Below, in pieces: positions 1 to 6,906 of a stretch of 12,102 nucleotides of DNA. A program made the position numbers and the translations under genes. This DNA is from Candidatus Gastranaerophilales bacterium. Its GTDB lineage: Bacteria > Cyanobacteriota > Vampirovibrionia > Gastranaerophilales > Gastranaerophilaceae. Positions within the stretch are counted from its first letter, which is position 1; every line of letters begins with the position of its first letter. The stretch spans positions 1 to 12,102 of the forward strand of contig CANQZO010000032.1 in the NCBI GenBank assembly GCA_947628355.1. Direction: 5' to 3'. The notes under the pieces were generated by a model. The model did not search any database, had not been told where the DNA came from, and saw only the letters and a program-made list of their open reading frames with translations.

Positions 1-181
1 CTTTTATAATATCGTGCCTTATTAATTCAAATCTGTTGTTATTAATAAGGTGCCTTATATTGTCTTTGCTCCCCGTAAAAAAGTTATCAAGGCATATAAT
101 ATCATTACCCTCATTAATAAGCCTTTCGCACAGATGTGAACCTATAAAACCGGCTCCGCCCGTAATTAATATACGCTTCAT
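1..181 (-). CDS. NAD-dependent epimerase/dehydratase, UDP-glucuronate decarboxylase-like (N-terminal 60 residues, cut by window edge)
   Basis: The reverse strand from 181 encodes 60 residues before the window ends. They start MKRILITGGAGFIGSHL, the Rossmann-fold GxxGxxG NAD-binding motif (G8, G11, G14) of the extended short-chain dehydrogenase/reductase family. D32 in CLDNFFTGSKDNI is where the family contacts the NAD ribose. The CLDNFFTG string, the spacing and the following FELIRHDI are what I associate with UDP-glucuronate decarboxylase (UDP-xylose synthase), which makes UDP-xylose in the cytosol. dTDP-glucose dehydratase or UDP-glucose 4-epimerase relatives cannot be excluded because the YxxxK catalytic part lies outside the window. 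The start codon shares one base with the stop of the upstream ABC transporter (TAATG), and a GGGG Shine-Dalgarno-like run sits at 192-195, 10 bases from the ATG. Translational coupling with the transporter is likely. Confidence 0.88.
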   Translation of the reverse strand, partial: MKRILITGGAGFIGSHLCERLINEGNDIICLDNFFTGSKDNIRHLINNNRFELIRHDIIK

Positions 182-1995
182 TAAACAAATACCCCGCTGT
201 TCGAGTTAAATTGTATTTCATATAAGTGTTTATACTGACCGTTTTCTATATTCATAAGTTCATCATGCGTGCCTTCTTCAACAAGACAGCCATTATTAAT
301 AACAATAATTCTGTCAGCATTTTTGATTGTGGAAAGTCTGTGCGCAATTACAAAAACCGTTTTATTTTTCATTAAATTATCTAATGCCTTTTGAACAACA
401 GCTTCCGATTCATTATCCAGAGCGGATGTTGCTTCATCCAATATTATAATGGGAGTGTTTCTAATCATGGCACGTGCAATGGCAACTCGCTGGCGCTGAC
501 CGCCCGATAAGGTCAATCCTCTTTCACCAAGCATTGTATTTATTCCGTCATCCAAACTGTCAATAACCTCATCAAGATGTGACGCTGTTATAACAGCTTT
601 AAGATCATCTTCCGTTGCATTTGGTGAGGCAAGCATTATGTTTTCTTTTATTGTACCCGAGAATAAAAAGTTATCTTGAAAAACAAAGGATATATTATCT
701 CTTAGTTCATTAAGTTTGAAATTTCTTATATCAATTTCGTCAAATAAAATTGCCCCGTCATTCACGTCGTAAAACCTTGGAATCAAATTAACTAAAGTCG
801 ATTTTCCGCCTCCCGAATTACCAACAATCGCAATAGTTTCACCCACTTTAACATCAAATGTAATATGCTTTAAAACAGGTTCATTAGGAGTGTATTCAAA
901 TGATATATCATTAAATTTTATACTATTTGTTAATTTAGGAACACTAACCGTTACATCTTTATCTTTAATTAAAGGAACATAATCAAACAATTCAAAAACC
1001 CTGCCCATTGCAACAAATATATTTTGGATAAAAGTTAAAGTATTACCGAGAGTTTTTACGGGTTTATATAAAAGAAGCAGGGAAGTAACAAATGAAGCAA
1101 AAGAACCTGCAGTCATACTGCCGTCATAAATCAATTTTGTACCGTAAAACAGAACAAAAGCTATGCCGAAAGATGCTATTAAATACATTAAAGGCGACAT
1201 CCAGCCGACACGTTTAGTAAGCGAAATTGAAACATTAAAACTGTCATTAATTGCATTAATAAAATGATTTTCTTGTCTGTCTTGTATATTGTAAGCTGTA
1301 ATAACTTTATTCCCCGAATATGTTTCATTCATGGTAGTAGTAATATCACCGCTGATTACCGTATTTTTATTTGAAACGGATTTGATTTTTTTTCTGATAA
1401 GTAAAACAGGTAAAAATGCGACAGTTAAAACAATTACACCGACAAGAGCCAACTTCCAAGAACTGTATAGCATAACTGCTACCAAAGAAAATGCACCGAA
1501 CAAACTTATTATAAAAGTTTTAATTTGTTCTACAATCCCCTTTGAAGCTGTATCGGGGTCAGATAAATACCTGCTTATTATAATTCCCGATGAATTTTCA
1601 TCAAAAAATGAAGTATCCATATACACAAGTTTTTTAAACAAATCAATTTTTACAGAGTTTGTAATTTTTAAACTGGTCCAATCAGTAAGGTAAGAATTTA
1701 AGTATCTTAAACAGCCTTGAAATCCGGCAAAAAGTACAATCGCAAACGGCATAGAAATTGCTAAAACAGTATAAGATATTTCATGCCCGAATAAAACAAG
1801 ATTTTGTTTTCCTACAACATAATCCATATAAGGTTTAAGTGCAAAAGAAACAACACCGTCTAAAAGACCTACCGGTATTGCAACAAGAAATCCGAGTATT
1901 ACCCTGCACATAAAAGGTTTAATATATGGAAAAATTCTTTTTAATAGCCAGCCATAGTCAAAAGATGTTGCTGCCTGTGTATTTTTTAATTTCAT
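181..1995 (-). CDS. ABC half-transporter, MsbA/lipid-flippase-like (fused permease and ATPase)
   Basis: This 604-residue protein has the usual length and order of an exporter half-transporter that works as a homodimer in the inner membrane. The N-terminal domain (about 20-330) carries six hydrophobic segments near 32-52, 74-95, 157-178, 181-200, 266-288 and 296-312. The ATPase domain (about 355-595) has every catalytic motif intact: Walker A GNSGGGKST (392-400), Q-loop Q440, signature LSGGQ (496-500), Walker B IIILDE (516-521) with catalytic E521, D-loop SALD (524-527) and switch H552. The closest family I recognise is MsbA-like lipid A or lipid-linked glycan flippases, but multidrug and other lipid exporters share this architecture, so the substrate is unassigned. 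Its stop overlaps the start of the UDP-glucuronate decarboxylase-like gene, which favours an envelope glycan or glycolipid role. The start is ATG with a weak GGA about 10 bases upstream. No frameshift or missing motif was seen. Confidence 0.93.
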   Translation of the reverse strand: MKLKNTQAATSFDYGWLLKRIFPYIKPFMCRVILGFLVAIPVGLLDGVVSFALKPYMDYVVGKQNLVLFGHEISYTVLAISMPFAIVLFAGFQGCLRYLNSYLTDWTSLKITNSVKIDLFKKLVYMDTSFFDENSSGIIISRYLSDPDTASKGIVEQIKTFIISLFGAFSLVAVMLYSSWKLALVGVIVLTVAFLPVLLIRKKIKSVSNKNTVISGDITTTMNETYSGNKVITAYNIQDRQENHFINAINDSFNVSISLTKRVGWMSPLMYLIASFGIAFVLFYGTKLIYDGSMTAGSFASFVTSLLLLYKPVKTLGNTLTFIQNIFVAMGRVFELFDYVPLIKDKDVTVSVPKLTNSIKFNDISFEYTPNEPVLKHITFDVKVGETIAIVGNSGGGKSTLVNLIPRFYDVNDGAILFDEIDIRNFKLNELRDNISFVFQDNFLFSGTIKENIMLASPNATEDDLKAVITASHLDEVIDSLDDGINTMLGERGLTLSGGQRQRVAIARAMIRNTPIIILDEATSALDNESEAVVQKALDNLMKNKTVFVIAHRLSTIKNADRIIVINNGCLVEEGTHDELMNIENGQYKHLYEIQFNSNSGVFV

Positions 1996-2033
1996 AGTGA
2001 TAAATTCCGTATACTACAATTATATTTAAACAT

Positions 2034-2063
2034 TGTATAATGAAAGTAACAAATAGAAAACAA
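2034..2063 (-). promoter_or_regulatory. Candidate sigma70-type promoter for the ABC transporter operon
   Basis: On the reverse strand TTGTTT (2058-2063) is followed after 18 bases by TATACA (2034-2039), about 40 bases before the ATG of the ABC transporter. It was read by eye in very AT-rich DNA, where chance matches are common. A second -10-like TATAAT occurs further upstream near 2091-2098. Confidence 0.35.
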
Positions 2064-2116
2064 ACTTAACTTTTTTTAAATTATAAGGTATTATAATTAA
2101 ACGATAATGGTCTAAT

Positions 2117-2146
2117 TTGTAACAAAACTGTAATAATTGCTAAAAA
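2117..2146 (+). promoter_or_regulatory. Candidate sigma70-type promoter for the glycogen synthase operon
   Basis: TTGTAA (2117-2122) and TAAAAA (2141-2146) are separated by 18 bases and lie about 60 bases upstream of the glycogen synthase ATG. The -10 match is modest. An alternative pair is TTGGTT at 2168 with TAAAAG at 2191, but that would leave almost no leader. The 210-base gap 1996-2205 must hold promoters for both divergent units. Confidence 0.3.
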
Positions 2147-2191
2147 ATTAGCGAATAAAAACAGTTATTGGTTTTAAAACATTGTGTTTAT

Positions 2192-2199
2192 AAAAGGGG
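2192..2199 (+). promoter_or_regulatory. Strong Shine-Dalgarno AAAAGGGG of the glycogen synthase gene
   Basis: AAAAGGGG ends 6 bases before the ATG at 2206 and fixes this start. A near-identical element (AAAAGGGG, then AATAT, then ATG) precedes the ribbon-helix-helix gene on the other strand near 8498-8505. Most other genes in the window have weak or no Shine-Dalgarno. Confidence 0.7.
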
Positions 2200-2205
2200 T
2201 ATATT

Positions 2206-4854
2206 ATGAGCGGTGATGTTTTTTCAAAAATAGCTGCAAGCAATCCGAATACAAAAGCAGCAGTGGTAAGTAAAAATAAATCAGAATTTAGTCAATCAAA
2301 AAAGAGGACTAAAATTGCTGATACTGCAGTTAAACTTGCCCCTGTTATCGTTCCTCTTGCTGCAATTCCCTTAACCGCATTGGTTACTTATAAAATATCA
2401 AATAAAAATGTATCTGCGCTGCAAAAACAAATAAGCGAACTCGGACAAAAACTTACCGATACGGCTTCAGACGTAAATGTACTTAAAGAAGCGAGTGAAA
2501 AAATAAAATCACAGCTTGCAGGAGCTCAAAAGGCTGACGGTAAAATCTGGGGCGCTTTGCTTGCCGCTTTAGGCATAGCCGGCGGAGCATACAGTCTTGA
2601 TAAATTAACTGATGAGGATAAGGATAAAATCACCCGAGAAGCTGCCGCAAGTGTAAGTGATATAAAATCAAAAGCTAATCAAGCATTAGACAGGTCACAA
2701 CAGGCATTAACGGGAACAAACAGTTTAGCTCGAAAATATACTAAAAATTATAACGGCATTCAACTATTGACTAACAATGACGGACTAAATAAAAATGCAG
2801 GAAAATATGCAAAGGCTGTTGCTGCAATAAAATCTACGGCAGGGAAATATCTTTACGGTGAAGTTAAAATCCCCGAAATAAAAAAAGAGCATCCTGTTTT
2901 ATGGTCAGTAACATCTGAGTTCGCACCTGTTAAAGAAGGCGGACTTGGCAGTGTTCCCGTAGAAATTCAAAATAATATGACAAGACTCGGTGTACAGGTT
3001 CCCACATTTATACCGATGTATCAATCTGCAGGTTTGGCTTCATTTAAAGAAGAAAACGGCAGATACGTTTATACATATAAAAATAGAGTTTTTGAACTTG
3101 AAAAAGCTGCTGAATATACTGTTGACGCATATAGAGGCGGTAAGATAACTCCGGAAAAGGTTGAAGTTTTTGTTCATACCTCTAAAGACAAAGACGGTAA
3201 CAATAAACAGTTGATATTTATAAAAAATGATACATACTTTAACGGAACAATATATCAAAGCATGACTCAAAGCGAAGAACCCGAAAAATTTGCATTTTTC
3301 TCAAAGGCTGTATATGAGCTTGCTAAATTAAAAGAAGACAAAAATCTTGTTAAAGGCTTAAAACTTTGTGATGACGGCTCTGTTTTAGCTTCAATTCCGG
3401 CTATGGACGGCTTAATACTAAATGATTGGCAGGCTTCGCCTATTGCTGCACTTGCAAGATATAAAGCACCAATGGAAAACGCATACGGCCGGCTTGATGA
3501 TAAAACCGCTGAAAAATTGCAGAATATAGGTATTATTACAATCGGGCATAATGCAATGTATCAAGGCTCAACACGTAATAACAATGATGATGTTCAAAGA
3601 AGTGAAGTAACGTCAAATATATTAAATACACTATTTGACAGTTATGCATATGATATATCCGTTAATGCAAGAACTCAAGCGACAGAAACCAATCCTGAAG
3701 ACAAGGGCTTAAGAAATTTAGATAATGCTGTAATTATAAATCATGAAGATTCATCTTCAAATCATACAAATCTTTTAAATATGGGTGTTATATTAAGTAA
3801 TTATTTCTGCCCCGTATCACAAAACTATGCTAATGAGTTAATATCAGAGGAGCATGCCGATTTATCGGGTGAACTTCAATGGGCATTGACACAAAAGGCA
3901 AAAGCCTCAGCTATGGTGGGAATTATTAACGGAAATGACTTTAACAATCTTTCAATTGAGGCAACGGCAGCAAATATTAAAAAGTTAACGGGACTCGATT
4001 ATAAGCTATACGGCAAATCATCCGAATTAGCTGACATTCTTGAGTCGAGAGAAATAAATAAAGGGAAATTCTATAACGAATTTATAAGACCTCTGTCACA
4101 AAAGAATGACACTGAAAATAAATCCGAGCAGGTAGAAAAAGTCAGAAACTTAACATCAAGGCTGGAATTTGTTGAAACTTGCGGAAAAACTAATGTTCCC
4201 GAGCTTAGTGATGATGAGCTTAGAGATACCCCCGTTATTTCATCGGGCGGAAGACTTGTATCCCAAAAAGGTATAGGAATTATGTCTGATGCAATAAAAA
4301 TGTTATTTGACAATTGGGAAAAAGAATTTCCGGGCAAAAACAAACCAATATTTTATATTGCGGGCCAAGACGGAGAAAACGGTACCCAAAGAAAATACAT
4401 AGAAGATTTAAAATCTAAAAATTTGAAGCAGGAAGATTCAGACAGAGTTATTTTTGCGCACGGGTTTGCACCAATGTCCGCAATGATGGCGGGTTCTGAT
4501 TTCTTTTTAATGCCGAGTATATTTGAACCTTGCGGATTAACTCAAGGTGAAGCTCTTGCTTTAGCGACACCGGTTATTGCAAGTTCAGTCGGAGGTATTG
4601 TTGATACGGTAAACAGAAATGGTAAAGTAAACGGTATTTTAACCGATATATCAAAACCGTTATCCGCTCAAACATTATACGAGGCAATTAAAAAAGCACT
4701 TAATGTATACTTTAATAATAAAAGCGGATATGAGGCTATGGTCAAAGATGCTTTAGATGAAGATTTCAGCTGGACTCAGCCCGATAAACAAGGCCCTTGT
4801 TATGATTATCTTGAACTTGCGGGCATAAAAAGAGCTTCACTGCCCTCAGTATAA
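2206..4854 (+). CDS. glgA: GT5 glycogen/starch synthase with a membrane-type N-terminal extension
   Basis: This 882-residue protein is far longer than the usual glycogen synthase of about 480. Residues 230-875 match family GT5, which transfers glucose from ADP-glucose to the non-reducing end of an alpha-1,4-glucan. Landmarks are SEFAPVKEGGLGSVP (237-251, nucleotide-sugar loop with K243), NDWQ (406-409), HNAMYQG (448-454), GIINGND (572-578), GRLVSQKG (682-689, R683 and K688) and FEPCGLTQGEAL (773-784), the E-x7-E motif with E774 and E782. The interdomain linker (about 579-678) is longer than normal. Residues 1-225 are not GT5: a basic, Ser/Lys-rich start, a hydrophobic stretch (44-62), a coiled-coil-like segment (66-108), a second Gly/Ala-rich hydrophobic stretch (114-130) and a charged helix-rich region. 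This suggests membrane attachment, which is inference. Two usual GT5 residues differ: D of KTGGLGD is S249 and the second H of HDWH/NDWH is Q409. It is the first gene of a three-gene unit, with a strong Shine-Dalgarno. A related glucosyltransferase with altered specificity remains possible. Confidence 0.88.
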   Translation: MSGDVFSKIAASNPNTKAAVVSKNKSEFSQSKKRTKIADTAVKLAPVIVPLAAIPLTALVTYKISNKNVSALQKQISELGQKLTDTASDVNVLKEASEKIKSQLAGAQKADGKIWGALLAALGIAGGAYSLDKLTDEDKDKITREAAASVSDIKSKANQALDRSQQALTGTNSLARKYTKNYNGIQLLTNNDGLNKNAGKYAKAVAAIKSTAGKYLYGEVKIPEIKKEHPVLWSVTSEFAPVKEGGLGSVPVEIQNNMTRLGVQVPTFIPMYQSAGLASFKEENGRYVYTYKNRVFELEKAAEYTVDAYRGGKITPEKVEVFVHTSKDKDGNNKQLIFIKNDTYFNGTIYQSMTQSEEPEKFAFFSKAVYELAKLKEDKNLVKGLKLCDDGSVLASIPAMDGLILNDWQASPIAALARYKAPMENAYGRLDDKTAEKLQNIGIITIGHNAMYQGSTRNNNDDVQRSEVTSNILNTLFDSYAYDISVNARTQATETNPEDKGLRNLDNAVIINHEDSSSNHTNLLNMGVILSNYFCPVSQNYANELISEEHADLSGELQWALTQKAKASAMVGIINGNDFNNLSIEATAANIKKLTGLDYKLYGKSSELADILESREINKGKFYNEFIRPLSQKNDTENKSEQVEKVRNLTSRLEFVETCGKTNVPELSDDELRDTPVISSGGRLVSQKGIGIMSDAIKMLFDNWEKEFPGKNKPIFYIAGQDGENGTQRKYIEDLKSKNLKQEDSDRVIFAHGFAPMSAMMAGSDFFLMPSIFEPCGLTQGEALALATPVIASSVGGIVDTVNRNGKVNGILTDISKPLSAQTLYEAIKKALNVYFNNKSGYEAMVKDALDEDFSWTQPDKQGPCYDYLELAGIKRASLPSV

Positions 4855-4899
4855 AAAATTCTTGCAAGCAGCTAAAATCATGATTTAAAATATTAAATT

Positions 4900-6906
4900 A
4901 TGAACTACAAAGAATTAACAGATACTGCATTTTCACTGCATAAAAATAATAAGTTTAATGAAGCGGAGAAAATATATTCTCTGCTTCTTCAAATTAACCC
5001 CGATGATATTAATGTATTAAATTTATCAGGAATGCTTTATATTGCCAAAGGTGACTATAATTCAGCCATTAAAAACATTTCAAGGGCGCTTGTTCTCAGA
5101 GAAGATTCTTATATTACTGGTAATCTTGCAAAGGCTTATTTCTATAAGGGTGAATTAGATAATGCAATTACTCTTTACAACAGAGCACTCGCAATTAAAC
5201 AAACTGATGATTTATATTACTCTTTGGGAATTGCATTAAAAAAAGCGGGAGATATTAATGGAGCTAAAAATGCCTATCTAAAAGCAATTGAGCTAAATCC
5301 GAATAATTACGGCGCATATTATAATCTTGCAGTTATTTATAAAGATTTGTGCAAGTACAATAATGCTATAAATATAATTATGAATGCTGAGAAAATTAAT
5401 AATACAGATGAACAATTGTATTCTTTGTCAGCCGAAATTTATACACTTTTAAAGGACAATAACAAAGCAATAGAGGAGTATCAAAAGGCTCTAAAATTAA
5501 ATAATAACAATTATTTATATTTATATAATTCAGCTTTGCTTTATTCAAAAAATTCAAATAATAAAATGGCAATTGAATTATACAAAGAAGCATTAAAAAT
5601 CAACCCAAATCACACCCCCACCCTTTTAAATATCGGATTGTTGTATAGAGAAATTAATAAAAAAAAGTCATTGTTTTATATTGAATGTGCTTATAAAAGC
5701 TCTCATGACAATGAAAATGTCTGCCTTGCATATGCGCATATATTGAGAAAAACCGGAAACAACAAAAAAAGTATAAAAATATTAAATGATATTTTGAAAA
5801 AAAATTCTAATTCTATGCAGGCTCAATATTTACTTAGCTTAAATATGATAGATATCGGAGATTATGAAAAATCTTTTAAAATATGTGAAAGTTCACTAAA
5901 AAAATTTCCGAACTCTATGGAGCTTCTTCACGCTAAAGCGGTTGCTCTAAGGTATTTAAACAGGACAGATGAAGCTAAAAAAGTTTTTAATAAAGTTATA
6001 AAAAACTCAGAAAAGAATTATTTAAGCTGTATTTCCCTCGGGATGATATATTTAAAAGAAAAAAAATTTAATAAAGGTATGCAGTTATATACAAAAAGAA
6101 GTATTGATACAAGTTTTTATAAAGAATATAAATGTAAATTCTGGGAAAAAGGTGTTAACTTAAAAGGCAAAACAGTTTTATTATATTCTGATTGCGGGTA
6201 CGGTGATACAATTATGTTTGCAAGATATATTCCTTTTCTTCAGAATATTGCCGGAAAAATTGTATTAAGAACGGATAAAGCTCTTGTTTCTGTTTTAAAA
6301 GAAAATTATCCTAATATTAATGTAATACCGAAAGAAAAAATATATAGTGAATACGACGTTGTCATGCCTGTTATGAATATAGCCTATGCTCTAAATATGG
6401 ATTTTAGCAATATTCCATATTCAAGCGGATACATTAAATGCAGCAGTAATAATAAGAATGACATATTTAAAAATGACAAAATCAATGTCGGAGTATTTTA
6501 TCAGGGAAGTAAAAACGTATTAAAGAACAGGAGTATTGATTACAAGTATTTAACTCCGCTGTTTGAGTCAGATAAATTTGCATTTTACTCATATCAAATA
6601 AAGAATAACCAAAAAGAGAATATTCCAAATTTATCAAAATATATCAAGGATTTTTATGACAGCGCAAAATTACTTAAGCAGACAGACCTTTTAATAACTA
6701 TTGATTCTTCAATAGCACATCTTGCAGGTGCCATGGGAGTAAAAACATTTTTGCTTCTGCCTTATATTTCGGAGTGGCGCTGGTTTGATGATACGGAATA
6801 TACTCCATGGTATGACAGTATTAAAATATTTAAGCAGTCAAAAGTGAATGATTGGGAAGATGTTATAATAAGGGTAAAGTCTGAATTAATGAAATATGAA
6901 AAATAA
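4900..6906 (+). CDS. TPR-repeat protein with C-terminal GT9-like glycosyltransferase domain
   Basis: The protein has 668 residues. Positions 4-400 are consecutive tetratricopeptide repeats, for example FNEAEKIYSLLLQINPDD (19-36), GELDNAITLYNRALAIK (84-100), GDINGAKNAYLKAIELNP (117-134) and KMAIELYKEALKINPNH (222-238); later repeats are more degenerate. The C-terminal region (about 420-665) resembles the heptosyltransferase-like glycosyltransferase domain common in bacterial TPR proteins: a GYGDTIMFARY loop (433-443), TIDSSIAHLAGAMG (600-613, nucleotide-sugar side) and LLPYISEWRW (619-628). I infer a cytosolic glycosyltransferase whose repeats bind a protein or glycan acceptor; donor and acceptor are unknown. 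There is no signal peptide. The gene begins 45 bases after glgA with no terminator between them, so co-transcription is likely. No clear Shine-Dalgarno precedes the ATG, but the first residues already form a TPR helix, so the start is probably right. It is very rich in Asn, Lys and Ile, and locally more AT-rich than glgA. Confidence 0.85.
   Translation: MNYKELTDTAFSLHKNNKFNEAEKIYSLLLQINPDDINVLNLSGMLYIAKGDYNSAIKNISRALVLREDSYITGNLAKAYFYKGELDNAITLYNRALAIKQTDDLYYSLGIALKKAGDINGAKNAYLKAIELNPNNYGAYYNLAVIYKDLCKYNNAINIIMNAEKINNTDEQLYSLSAEIYTLLKDNNKAIEEYQKALKLNNNNYLYLYNSALLYSKNSNNKMAIELYKEALKINPNHTPTLLNIGLLYREINKKKSLFYIECAYKSSHDNENVCLAYAHILRKTGNNKKSIKILNDILKKNSNSMQAQYLLSLNMIDIGDYEKSFKICESSLKKFPNSMELLHAKAVALRYLNRTDEAKKVFNKVIKNSEKNYLSCISLGMIYLKEKKFNKGMQLYTKRSIDTSFYKEYKCKFWEKGVNLKGKTVLLYSDCGYGDTIMFARYIPFLQNIAGKIVLRTDKALVSVLKENYPNINVIPKEKIYSEYDVVMPVMNIAYALNMDFSNIPYSSGYIKCSSNNKNDIFKNDKINVGVFYQGSKNVLKNRSIDYKYLTPLFESDKFAFYSYQIKNNQKENIPNLSKYIKDFYDSAKLLKQTDLLITIDSSIAHLAGAMGVKTFLLLPYISEWRWFDDTEYTPWYDSIKIFKQSKVNDWEDVIIRVKSELMKYEK

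Noticed and set aside
1331..1693. Plus-strand 120-residue open frame inside the ABC transporter
   Set aside because: It is antisense to the conserved membrane domain; its composition is the mirror of hydrophobic codons and there is no plausible ribosome site.
1996..2205. Riboswitch or small RNA in the divergent intergenic region
   Set aside because: No GC-containing stem-loop or known conserved core was seen; the region is AT-rich and explained by two divergent promoters.
4900..6150. Tandem nucleotide repeats or a CRISPR-like array suggested by periodic sequence
   Set aside because: The periodicity is the 34-residue TPR protein repeat; the DNA copies are diverged and there are no identical repeats with unique spacers.
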